A DNA stretch of 64,000 nt from Palsa-461 sp036844945 (lineage in GTDB: Bacteria; Actinomycetota; Acidimicrobiia; Acidimicrobiales; RAAP-2), in NCBI GenBank assembly GCA_036844945.1, contig DAIUEV010000013.1, positions 1 to 64,000 of the forward strand, in the 5' to 3' direction. The first letter of the stretch is position 1; the number at the start of each line of letters is the position of its first letter. The translations under genes were made by a program, and so were the position numbers. Below, one piece after another: positions 42,464 to 50,661 of this stretch. The notes beneath the pieces are model-generated. The model saw only the letters and a program-made list of their open reading frames with translations, ran no database searches and was not told the DNA's origin.

Positions 42464-43206
42464 GCTTCGGGGAGTCGGGAGACGAGACCGGGGACCGCCC
42501 GACGGTCGCCGCGTTCGATTTCGACGGAACGGTGACCCGCGGCGCCAGCACCGTCCCCTTCCTGATCGCCGTCCGGGGCCTCCTCCCGGTCGCGATCGCG
42601 CTCGGGCGGAGCCTCCCGGGCCTCTTCCGGGCCGCGGTGCTCTCGGGCGCGGCCGCCGACGAGTACAAGGAGAAGCTGTTCGTCCAGCTGCTGCGGGGCA
42701 CCTCCGACGAAGAGCTGTCCCGGAAGGGGCAGCTCTTCGCGGCCAACCACCTCCGGCTCCGGCTCCGCCCCGAGGTCCGGCGCCGCATCGAGTGGCACCG
42801 CGACCGGGGACACCGGATCGTGCTGGTCTCGGCGTCGCTCGAGCACTACGTGCTCCCCGCCGGCGAGCTCCTCGGCGTGGACGGGGTCCTCGCGACCCGC
42901 CTCGCAGTCGATGCGGCCGGCATGGTCTCGGGCCGCTTCGACGGCAAGAACTGCCGGGGTGCCGAGAAATACGCCCGGGTGGTCGGCTGGCTCCGGGCCA
43001 ACGGTCTTGCCGCCACGGGGCAGTCCCAGGCGATCCTGTGGGCCTACGGGAACAGCCGGGGCGACGCCTGGCTCCTCGGCTCGGCCGACCACGCGGTGGA
43101 CGCCGGCCGCCTGGGCAAGCTGGGGGCGCTGCGGCGGTTCCCCTCCCTCGCGTCGATGAACGCGGGCCGGGCGAACCCACCCAACCCGAGGCCGCCGGCG
43201 CGCTAG
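42460..43206 (+). CDS. HAD-IB family phosphatase (SerB-like)
   Basis: This 248-residue protein has the HAD motifs AAFDFDGTVT (D-x-D nucleophile), LVSASLEHYV (motif II) and YGNSRGDAWLL (motif IV aspartate region), with an all-helical cap of IB type between motifs I and II. Members include phosphoserine phosphatase and lipid-phosphate phosphatases. The GTG at 42460 overlaps the crotonase stop by four bases, so the two are coupled; the substrate may be an acyl or lipid phosphate, but this is a guess. Confidence 0.85.
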   Translation: MSFGESGDETGDRPTVAAFDFDGTVTRGASTVPFLIAVRGLLPVAIALGRSLPGLFRAAVLSGAAADEYKEKLFVQLLRGTSDEELSRKGQLFAANHLRLRLRPEVRRRIEWHRDRGHRIVLVSASLEHYVLPAGELLGVDGVLATRLAVDAAGMVSGRFDGKNCRGAEKYARVVGWLRANGLAATGQSQAILWAYGNSRGDAWLLGSADHAVDAGRLGKLGALRRFPSLASMNAGRANPPNPRPPAR

Positions 43207-43242
43207 CCCCGGACCTTCCGGGGCCGCTCGTTACACTCGGCC

Positions 43243-44319
43243 GTGCGGATCGACCAGATCCTGCCCTCGCTGGCCAGCCGGGACGCGATCGGCATCCACT
43301 CGCTGGCACTCTCCGAGGCGCTCGAGGCGGCCGGGGTCGACTCGGACATCTACTACGGGACCTGCACGCCCGACATGGCCGACCAGGGCCGCCCGGTCAC
43401 CCAGCTCGGCCGGAGCGGTCGGGACCGCTGGTTCCTCTACCACGCGTCGATCGGGAGCCCCGTCTACGACGCGCTGAGCACCCGAACCGAGCCGAAGCTC
43501 GTGAACTACCACAACATCACCCCGGCCGAACTGTTCGACGGCTGGGCCCCGCAGGTCGCCTACGAGGCCACGCTCGGGCGCGCCCAGCTCGAGCGGCTCG
43601 CCCCGGCCTGCCGCTTCGCGGTGGCCGACTCGGCCTTCAACCAGTCCGAGCTCCAGGCGGTCGGCTACCGAGACACCGCCGTCGTCCCCCTGTTGATCGA
43701 CATGACCTCGGCCGGCGCGCCGCCGGACCGGGACATCGCCGGCGGGCTGGCCCGGGCGAAGGAGGCCGGCGGGGCCGACTTCTTGTACGTGGGCAAGATC
43801 TCGCCGCACAAGGCCCCTCACGACCTCGTGAAGATGCTCTCGGTCTACCGCCGCCTGTACGACCCGAAGGCCCGCCTGCACCTGGTCGGCTCACCGCTCG
43901 GCGAGACCTACGGCCCGGCCCTCCGGGCGTTCATCGCCCGGCTGGAGCTGACCGACGCCGTCGACGTCGTGGGGTCGCTCGAGCCGGCCGGCCTCGAGGC
44001 CTACTACCGGGCCGCCGACGCGTACGTGAGCGCGTCGGAGCACGAGGGCTTCTGCGTGCCGGTGGTCGAGGCGATGGGCCACGGCGTGCCGGTGGTCGCG
44101 TACGGGGTCACCGCGGTGCCCGAGACCGTCGGCGACGCCGGGGTGCTCCTCGACTCGAAGGAGCCGCTCCGGTTCGCGGCCGCCCTGCACCGGGTGCTCG
44201 GCGACCCCGAGCTCCGTGCCGCGCTGGCGGCGGCGGCCGGGCGGCGGGTGGCCCACTTCGACCTCGCCCGCTCGAGGGCCCGCTTCGTCGAACTGCTCCG
44301 GGCCGCCACCGCGGCCTGA
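43243..44319 (+). CDS. Glycosyltransferase family 4 protein
   Basis: This 358-residue GT-B glycosyltransferase has the second-domain features FLYVGKISPHKAPHDLVK, LHLVGSPLGETY and the nucleotide-sugar site EHEGFCVPVVEAMGHGVPVVAYGV near 265-290. The N-terminal half (MRIDQILPSLASRDAIGIHSL) is typical of GT4 acceptors domains. It starts at GTG 43243 and converges on the exporter-linked glycosyltransferase gene, two bases apart, so it belongs functionally to that polysaccharide locus though on the other strand. Confidence 0.85.
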   Translation: MRIDQILPSLASRDAIGIHSLALSEALEAAGVDSDIYYGTCTPDMADQGRPVTQLGRSGRDRWFLYHASIGSPVYDALSTRTEPKLVNYHNITPAELFDGWAPQVAYEATLGRAQLERLAPACRFAVADSAFNQSELQAVGYRDTAVVPLLIDMTSAGAPPDRDIAGGLARAKEAGGADFLYVGKISPHKAPHDLVKMLSVYRRLYDPKARLHLVGSPLGETYGPALRAFIARLELTDAVDVVGSLEPAGLEAYYRAADAYVSASEHEGFCVPVVEAMGHGVPVVAYGVTAVPETVGDAGVLLDSKEPLRFAAALHRVLGDPELRAALAAAAGRRVAHFDLARSRARFVELLRAATAA

Positions 44320-44321
44320 CC

Positions 44322-45515
44322 TCAGGGCCGCGCCGTGCGGGCCCGTTCGACCACCGTGGTGAGGAACCGGGCATAACGCGAGACGAGGACGGGCCACTGG
44401 TAGTGGGCCTTCACGTAGGCCCGGCCGTTGGCGCCGAGCCAGCCCCGCAGCTCGGCGTCGGCCATCAGCCGGTCGATGATCACCTCGAACTCGCGGTAGG
44501 AGCCGAACCACAACCCGCCGCCCGAGTGGGCGCAGTGGTCGCGGGTGGGCTCGCACAACGCGTTCACCACGACCGGGATCCCCTGCTCCCAGGCCTCCAT
44601 GATGGCGATGGAGAAGGACTCGAGCGCGCCCGGGTGCACGAACGCGGTGGCGTCGCGCAGGATGTCCCACTTGGCCGGCTCGTCGACCGGGCCGGCCACC
44701 ACGACGTCGGGATGGGGCTCGATCTCGGTCGAGATCGGGCCGACGAAAGCGAGGGCGAGGGGGCCGGGTCGGCGCTCCTTGTAGATGCGGAAGTACCGGT
44801 CGAGCATGTCGGCGCCCTTGTGGGCGTCGATCCGGGCGAGGAAGGTGAGGTAGGGCCGGTCGTCGAGGCCGAGCAGCTCACCGCCGGGCCGCCCGCCCTC
44901 GACCGGGTCGCCGAGGCCGATGCCGAGCACGATCTGCGGCCGGTCGGCCACCGGGTGGATCCGCTGGACCAGCCGCCGCTCGGCGGCCGTGTAGTAGCAG
45001 AGCGCCTCGGCGCGCCCGAAGGCGTCGCCGATGGCCGGGAAGTAGAGGGGCGGCTCGTCGTGGGCGGCCGAGTGCAGGACGGTCGGCATCGGGGCGGCCC
45101 GGATGCCGGCCACCGTCACGAGGAACAGGTAGGGCGAGAACACCGCCACATCGGCGTCGCTGCCCCGTAGCGCCTCGATCAACCCCGGGGCGTCGGGTCC
45201 GTTCAGCTGGAGCCAGCGCTCCGACTGGTCCCAGGTGACCCGGCGCGGGGAGCGCCGCAGCTTGCCGTCGAACCGGAAGAACTCCTCTTGACGGGGCTCT
45301 TTCACCTCGAACCGGGTGACCGTCACCCCGTTCAGTTCGGTCGTGCCGGCCGGGAGCTCGTTCTCCCAGCTCAGATGGTCGAGGGAACAGGTGGAGAAGG
45401 CGGCGACCTCGAAGCCCGGCTCGGCCGCCAGGTGCTCGGCCAACAGCCGGACGGCCGACTCGGCGCCGCCGATGGCGCCGGGGTCGTAGCGGGGGGTGAC
45501 GAAGACGACCTTCAT
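44322..45515 (-). CDS. Glycosyltransferase family 4 protein at the exporter locus
   Basis: This 397-residue GT4 enzyme begins MKVVFVTPRYDPGAIGGAESAVR, has the donor-site region LTFLARIDAHKGADML, VVVAGPVDEPAKWDIL and ALESFSIAIMEAWEQGIPVVV. It probably adds a sugar to a surface polysaccharide precursor. The ATG at 45515 overlaps the stop of the upstream methyltransferase (ATGA). It is the last gene of the minus-strand unit clpP-Wzm-Wzt-methyltransferase-glycosyltransferase. Confidence 0.9.
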   Translation of the reverse strand: MKVVFVTPRYDPGAIGGAESAVRLLAEHLAAEPGFEVAAFSTCSLDHLSWENELPAGTTELNGVTVTRFEVKEPRQEEFFRFDGKLRRSPRRVTWDQSERWLQLNGPDAPGLIEALRGSDADVAVFSPYLFLVTVAGIRAAPMPTVLHSAAHDEPPLYFPAIGDAFGRAEALCYYTAAERRLVQRIHPVADRPQIVLGIGLGDPVEGGRPGGELLGLDDRPYLTFLARIDAHKGADMLDRYFRIYKERRPGPLALAFVGPISTEIEPHPDVVVAGPVDEPAKWDILRDATAFVHPGALESFSIAIMEAWEQGIPVVVNALCEPTRDHCAHSGGGLWFGSYREFEVIIDRLMADAELRGWLGANGRAYVKAHYQWPVLVSRYARFLTTVVERARTARP

Positions 45516-46537
45516 CGAGGCGAGTCGGCGCCCTCCTCCCCCCCGTCCGCCTCCGCCACCACCAGGTAGTCGCGCCCACCCGGGCCCTCGAGCACCCGGA
45601 CCGAGAACCCGGCCGCGCCGAGCAGGGCCACCCAGGTCCGCGGGCGCAGCGGCCGTCCCGAGGCCAGGTCGGTCTCGAGGGGGGCGTCCTCGGATGCCCA
45701 GCCGGCCTCCGACAGCGAGTGCACGACCAGGCACCCGCCGGGCGCGACGATGTGGCCGACCAGGCCGAGGACGGTGTGGCGCTCGGCCGCCGCCATCGCG
45801 TCCACCACCCCGCTCAGCACGAGGGCGGCCAGTCCCTCCGGGGCGACCGCCCGCAGGTGGTCGAGCACCGGCTCCTCCCGCAGGTCGAGACCCTCCACCT
45901 CGCCACGGTCGATGCGGCCCTCCCGGGGCTCCACGCCGTAGACGTCGAGGCCGCGCTCGGCCAGCAGCCGCACCAGCCAGCCGTCGGCGGCGGCGGCGTG
46001 CAGGACGCGCCCGTTGCGCCGCCCGACGGCGGCCAGCGCCTCGGCCACCCACCACGCGTCGGGCCCGTGGGCCCAGCCCGCCTCGATGATGGGGGCGGCC
46101 GGCACCCGTTGGTCGTCGAACTGGCGTTGGAGGGAGCGGACCCGGTCGTCGAGCACCCGCAGCGTGCGGCTTGTGGCCATAGCGAACTGGTTGATCTGCT
46201 CGGTGACCCATCCCACGTACCAGAGGCTGGCCTGCCGGATGGCCCGCTTCACGAACGCCCCGCCCGCCTTCGACGAGGCCACCGGGACGACCGGGTCGAT
46301 GTAGCTGGCCGACTCGACGACCCCGAGCGCCTCCTCGATGCTGCCGTCGCGGCCGGCCATCGGCGAGTAGCGGAGGAAGAGCTCGTCGAGCTCCCGCTCG
46401 ACCCACTGGGGCAGGTCCCCGGAGCTGCGCCGGCGCTGCACCTCCTCGTCGATCTCGGTCATCACCTTGGCGAGGAGCAGGTGGGTGGACTCGAGGTCGT
46501 CGGCCGCCGCGTCGCCCCCCTCCGCCGGCGGGCTCAC
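45512..46537 (-). CDS. Methyltransferase-like protein of the polysaccharide locus
   Basis: This 341-residue protein has an N-terminal helical region (about 1-140, with DDRVRSLQRQFDDQ coiled-coil segment) and a C-terminal SAM-type Rossmann half: GRVLHAAAADGWLVRLLAERG, VYGVEPREG, LAALVLSGVVDAM and GHIVAPGGCLVVHSL. The first glycine motif is degenerate (HAAAADG), so activity is uncertain. Such proteins with Wzt/Wzm can modify or cap the chain and set its length. The GTG start overlaps the Wzt stop and its own stop overlaps the glycosyltransferase start. Confidence 0.75.
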   Translation of the reverse strand: MSPPAEGGDAAADDLESTHLLLAKVMTEIDEEVQRRRSSGDLPQWVERELDELFLRYSPMAGRDGSIEEALGVVESASYIDPVVPVASSKAGGAFVKRAIRQASLWYVGWVTEQINQFAMATSRTLRVLDDRVRSLQRQFDDQRVPAAPIIEAGWAHGPDAWWVAEALAAVGRRNGRVLHAAAADGWLVRLLAERGLDVYGVEPREGRIDRGEVEGLDLREEPVLDHLRAVAPEGLAALVLSGVVDAMAAAERHTVLGLVGHIVAPGGCLVVHSLSEAGWASEDAPLETDLASGRPLRPRTWVALLGAAGFSVRVLEGPGGRDYLVVAEADGGEEGADSPR

Positions 46538-47799
46538 AGCGCGACGGCCGGGCCGTAGCCCGGGGCGCGCTCGGTCACCACCTGCACCCGGACCGGGATG
46601 TCGATGAGGCCCTGGGCCTTGGTCGGGTTCATGACCTCGATGCGGGCCGCCCCCTCCCGCCAGTCGTAGAGCTCGCCCCCGGCCCGGTGCTCCACTCCCA
46701 CCGAGATGTCGTAGGCACCGTCGGTGAACGGCACCGCCTCGTAGCGGAACGAGACCGCGCCCGGTCCCGCCGGCACGTCGAGCACCGACCCGACGTCCCC
46801 GCTCACGGTGCGGAGCAGGCACAGCCCGAGGGGGTCACGCACCTCGACGACGAAGGAGGCCGAGGTCGCCTCGGCCGAGGTGAAGTGCAGCGTGAGGGTG
46901 AGCGGCTCGCCGGTCGTCACGTATGGCCGCTCCGCGCTGCCGGGATACTCCGAGGTGACCCCGGTGATCCGGATGGGGTGCGACTTGTCGAGCTGCTCGG
47001 AATGGGCGATGGGGACCGGCGCCGGCGCGGCCTCCTCGGCGTGGGCCTGGGACAGCACGTCGCCCGCCTCGAGCAGGTTCTCCCGGAAGATCCGGACCGC
47101 CTCGCCCGGGGGACCGTAGGCGACCACCTGGCCGTCGCTCAGGACGACCGCCTTGTTGCAGATCGAGCGGACCTGGTCGGCCGAGTGCGACACGAAGATG
47201 ATCGTGCGCCCCTGGTCCTGGAACGACTTCACCCGGTCGAGGCACTTGCGCTGGAACCGCTCGTCCCCCACTGTCAGGACCTCGTCGATGACGAGCACGT
47301 CGGGGTCGACGTTCACCGCCACCGCGAAGCCCAGCCGGACGTACATCCCCGAGGAGTAGAACTTCACCTGCTGGTCGATGAACTGATCCAGCTCGGCGAA
47401 CGCCACCACCTCGTCGAAGACCCGGTCCATGTCGCTCCTCGACAGCCCGAGCAGCGAGCCGTTCAGGTAGATGTTCTGCCGGCCGGTGAGGTCGGGCTGG
47501 AACCCGGCCCCGAGCTCGAGCAGGCCGGCCAGGCTGCCGTTGACCACCACCTGGCCCTGGGTCGGCTGGAGGACCCCGCAGACGCACTTGAGCAGGGTCG
47601 ACTTGCCCGAGCCGTTGCGGCCCAGGATCCCGATCGTGTCCCCCTCGTTCACCTCGAAGGAGATGTCCCGGAGGGCCCACAGGTCGGTGTACGGCGTGCG
47701 GCCGGCGTGGATCACCCGCTCCTTCAAGGAGGTGTACTTGCGGTGGTAGAGGCGGAACCGTTTGGAGACGTCCTGGATGTCGACGGCGAGGGTGGCCAC
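46534..47799 (-). CDS. Wzt-type polysaccharide ABC exporter ATPase
   Basis: This 421-residue ATPase has Walker A GRNGSGKSTLL, signature YSSGMYVRLGFAVA, Walker B VLVIDEVLTVGD and H-loop in FVSHSADQV over the first 240 residues, the pattern of the O-antigen/teichoic acid (TagH/Wzt) exporter subfamily. A C-terminal domain of about 130 residues (about 290-421) of Wzt_C type probably recognises the capped polymer. The GTG at 47799 overlaps the permease stop by one base. Confidence 0.9.
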   Translation of the reverse strand: MATLAVDIQDVSKRFRLYHRKYTSLKERVIHAGRTPYTDLWALRDISFEVNEGDTIGILGRNGSGKSTLLKCVCGVLQPTQGQVVVNGSLAGLLELGAGFQPDLTGRQNIYLNGSLLGLSRSDMDRVFDEVVAFAELDQFIDQQVKFYSSGMYVRLGFAVAVNVDPDVLVIDEVLTVGDERFQRKCLDRVKSFQDQGRTIIFVSHSADQVRSICNKAVVLSDGQVVAYGPPGEAVRIFRENLLEAGDVLSQAHAEEAAPAPVPIAHSEQLDKSHPIRITGVTSEYPGSAERPYVTTGEPLTLTLHFTSAEATSASFVVEVRDPLGLCLLRTVSGDVGSVLDVPAGPGAVSFRYEAVPFTDGAYDISVGVEHRAGGELYDWREGAARIEVMNPTKAQGLIDIPVRVQVVTERAPGYGPAVAL

Positions 47800-48740
47800 T
47801 ACAGCTCCTCGGCGAAGTTGCCGGCGAGCCGGCCGAACACCACCAGCGCGAGGCACAGGAACAGGATCGAGGCGGCGAGGACGAGCGCGTCGAGCTCGAC
47901 GTAGGTCCACGAGCCCCAGCCGGGCAGGAGCTGGGAGCGCTGGCCGGCGATGGTGAGGGCCACCTGGCCGGTGCGCGCGTAGAGGACCCGCTCGAAGGTG
48001 AGCACGATCGGGGTGAGCGGGTTCAAGAAGTAGATCCACACCGGGATGTGGTGGCTGAGCAGCTTCGGGTACACGGTCCGCTGGTAGGAGTAGACGATCG
48101 GGCAGGCCCAGAACCACGCCGAGCCGACCACCACCTCGACCAGGTGCTGGGTGTCGCGCAGGTACACGTTGACGGCGGCCAGGAAGATCGCCATCGCCGA
48201 GCAGAAGACCAGCAGCGGCACGAGCGCGATCGGGAGGAGGAACAACTCGCCGAAGGCCGGCCGCCAGTGCAGGACCAAGAGGAAGATGACCATCACGAAG
48301 GCCTGGAAGACGAAGAACACGGACGCCGAGCCGACCGAGGCGAGCGCGAGGATCTCGCGGGGGAACGAGACCTTCTTCACCAGCCCGGCGTTGTTGACGA
48401 TCGCCCCGGTCGCCGTGAGGACCGAGGTCTGGAACAGGTTCCAGGCGAGCAGCCCCGCGAACAGCATGATCACGAACTTCGGGATGCCGTTGCGCAGCGC
48501 GACCCCGAAGACGAGCGAGTAGACGGTCAACGTCATCGCCGGCGCGAGCAGTGACCACAGGAGACCGAGGAACGAGTTCTTGTACTTGACCCGGATCTCG
48601 GTCGAGACGAGGTTCAAAAGGAGCTGGCGGGACCGCCAGACCTCGAGGACCCGCCTCGGGACGCTGACGTGCGAGGAAACGACTCGGGTGGTCTTGATCC
48701 GCCCGGCGCCTCCGCTCGGGGCCGCAGCCTCGAGCGCCAC
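47799..48740 (-). CDS. Wzm-type polysaccharide ABC exporter permease
   Basis: This 313-residue ABC-2 membrane protein has six hydrophobic helices and the amphipathic N-terminal helix before REIRVKYK-like segment STEIRVKYKNSFLGLLWSLLAP, typical of Wzm/TagG exporters. The loop NNAGLVKKVSFPREIL is also characteristic. It forms the exporter with the Wzt-like ATPase. The GTG start lies two bases after the clpP stop. Confidence 0.9.
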   Translation of the reverse strand: MALEAAAPSGGAGRIKTTRVVSSHVSVPRRVLEVWRSRQLLLNLVSTEIRVKYKNSFLGLLWSLLAPAMTLTVYSLVFGVALRNGIPKFVIMLFAGLLAWNLFQTSVLTATGAIVNNAGLVKKVSFPREILALASVGSASVFFVFQAFVMVIFLLVLHWRPAFGELFLLPIALVPLLVFCSAMAIFLAAVNVYLRDTQHLVEVVVGSAWFWACPIVYSYQRTVYPKLLSHHIPVWIYFLNPLTPIVLTFERVLYARTGQVALTIAGQRSQLLPGWGSWTYVELDALVLAASILFLCLALVVFGRLAGNFAEEL

Positions 48741-48742
48741 GG

Positions 48743-49354
48743 TCAGTTGCCGCCGACCTGTGCGGCCGACCGCTCGATCACCTGGTCGATGAAGCCGTAC
48801 TCGCGCGCCTCTTCGGCCGTGAACCAGCGGTCACGGTCCGAGTCGGCCTCGATGCGCTCGACCGGCTGGCCGGTGTGCAGGGCGATCCGCTCGGCCATCA
48901 TCCGCTTCAGGTAGACGATCTGCTCGGCCTGGATGGCGATGTCGGCCGCCTGGCCCTGCATCGCCCCCGAGGGCTGGTGCATGAGGATCCGCGAGTGCGG
49001 CAGGGCGTACCGCTTCCCGGGCGCGCCGGCGCACAACAGGAACTGGCCCATCGACGCGGCGAGGCCGAGGCAGATGGTCGACACGTCGCAGCGGACGTAC
49101 TGCATGGTGTCGTAGATGGCCAGGCCGTCGGTCACCGACCCGCCCGGTGAGTTGATGTAGATCGAGATGTCCCGCTCGGCGTCCTCCGCCTCGAGCAGGA
49201 TCAGCTGGGCGCAGATCGAGTTGGACGTCGCCTGGTCGACGGTCGAGCCGAGGAAGATGATCCTCTCCTTCAAGAGCCTCTGGAAGATCTCGGCGCCGGG
49301 GTCCAGGGGGCCGGCGGCGGCTTGGACGAGGGACGGAACGGACGGGGTGGGCAT
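48743..49354 (-). CDS. clpP: ATP-dependent Clp protease proteolytic subunit
   Basis: This 203-residue serine protease subunit has the catalytic serine S101 in GLAASMGQFLL, histidine H126 in ILMHQPSG and aspartate D175 in DSDRDRWFTAEEA, all as expected. It also has the oligomer-forming N-terminal and handle regions at normal length. No second clpP or clpX is adjacent, as would be usual; instead the exporter permease starts two bases after its stop. The gene is therefore either a stand-alone ClpP paralogue or one driving transcription into the exporter unit. Confidence 0.95.
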   Translation of the reverse strand: MPTPSVPSLVQAAAGPLDPGAEIFQRLLKERIIFLGSTVDQATSNSICAQLILLEAEDAERDISIYINSPGGSVTDGLAIYDTMQYVRCDVSTICLGLAASMGQFLLCAGAPGKRYALPHSRILMHQPSGAMQGQAADIAIQAEQIVYLKRMMAERIALHTGQPVERIEADSDRDRWFTAEEAREYGFIDQVIERSAAQVGGN

Positions 49355-49532
49355 GGCACGAGGCTACCCGGCCCACCCGGCCCCGAACGTCCCTTGTCAG
49401 CGCCGCGAACGGGCCGTCGGGCCCCGCGTTCGTCCCGTGGTGCTGCGGTGCGGTCCGGGTGCGACCCTCGGTCGGACGCGGTCGTCACCGACGGCGGGCC
49501 GTTCGACGACCGGCCCGTAGAATCCGGGCGAG

Positions 49533-49615
49533 GCGGGTGTGGCGGAATAGGTAGACGCGCCGGGTTTAGGTCCCGGTCCCCATTGGGGGTGGAGGTTCGA
49601 ATCCTCTCGCCCGCA
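49533..49615 (+). tRNA. tRNA-Leu (anticodon UAG)
   Basis: The 83-base gene has acceptor GCGGGTG paired with CGCCCGC (one G-U pair), anticodon stem CCGGG/CCCGG around TTTAGGT (anticodon TAG), the long variable arm usual for leucine (TCCCCATTGGGGGTG region), T-arm GGAGG-TTCGAAT-CCTCT and discriminator A. CCA is not encoded. It is divergent from clpP. Confidence 0.95.
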
Positions 49616-49762
49616 CCGCGCCGCGACCCGCGCGAGACGGACAAGGACGGGGTCGCCCGGGCGGGCGTCACGCTCCACCCCGACGCTCGCGATCGTGGGT
49701 CGGGGCCAGAGATGTGACATTGGCCACTGGCGGCGCCCCACCCCGCGTTCCACCCTTGTCCT

Positions 49763-50503
49763 ATGGCTTTCGGACGCAAAGCCGCCGGTGTGGCGGGCGT
49801 GGCAGCAGTCACGTATGGACTCTGGGTGCGCCCTCGGCTCTGGAGCTGGGGTGCCACCGACGACGAGGTTGCAGGGCCGTTTCCCGGCGCCGACGTGGTC
49901 CCTGACGGCGAGCGGGCGGCCACGATGGCCGTGACCATTGACGCGCTCCCCGAGCGGGTGTGGCCGTGGCTCGTGCAGATGGGCTGGGACCGGGCGGGTT
50001 GGTACTCCTGGGACCGTCTCGACAACGCGGGTCGTCCAAGTGCCACCGAAGTCCACCCGGAATGGCAAGACCTGGCCCTCGGCGACTACGTCAAGGCCTG
50101 GTCACCGGGCGGCCCGATGGACGCCTGGGAGGTTGCCGCCCTCGAACCGAACCGGTTCCTGGGACTGCGTGGATTGACCGATCTGAGAGGGCGCAACCTC
50201 GACCCGAGGAAGCCACGGCCACCGGCCTACGTCGAAGGACTTTGGGGCTTCTGGCTCAAGGAGCTCCCGGGCGAACGCACTCGTCTTGTCATCGGCGGCT
50301 ATCAGGCCATCCGCCCGCGGTGGATCGAGCGCTTCGTCAACTACTGGTTCTACGCTCCGGTCGTCTGGATCATGCAGGCCCGGATGCTGGCGGTGCTCAA
50401 GCACAATGTCGAACGGGTGGCCGCCGCACAGCCGCAGGGTGCCGCAGTGCCCGAGACACCCCACACCCCCAAAGGACGTGCGGCCGCGGGTTCAAGATCC
50501 TGA
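49763..50503 (+). CDS. SRPBCC-fold (START-like) protein with N-terminal hydrophobic segment
   Basis: This 246-residue protein has a short hydrophobic N-terminus (KAAGVAGVAAVTYGLW) followed by an SRPBCC ligand-binding fold: MAVTIDALPERVWPWLVQMGWDRAGWYSWD and RLVIGGYQ with a C-terminal hydrophobic helix FVNYWFYAPVVWIMQARML. Members bind hydrophobic ligands or assist lipid or polyketide metabolism. It is probably membrane-associated. It stands alone; function unknown. Confidence 0.8.
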   Translation: MAFGRKAAGVAGVAAVTYGLWVRPRLWSWGATDDEVAGPFPGADVVPDGERAATMAVTIDALPERVWPWLVQMGWDRAGWYSWDRLDNAGRPSATEVHPEWQDLALGDYVKAWSPGGPMDAWEVAALEPNRFLGLRGLTDLRGRNLDPRKPRPPAYVEGLWGFWLKELPGERTRLVIGGYQAIRPRWIERFVNYWFYAPVVWIMQARMLAVLKHNVERVAAAQPQGAAVPETPHTPKGRAAAGSRS

Positions 50504-50661
50504 CGTCGACCGGGGCCGCCGCACCACCCGCCCGATGCCTCGGCGCTCTCGGCATGGCCGACGGGAAGCCGTGGCCGTCCGACAGGATCACTTGCGGGTG
50601 ACCACCCCGCGCGTGACCCGCGTGTCACTCCCCGGCGAGCCGGCCCTCGCTCCGTGCCCGG

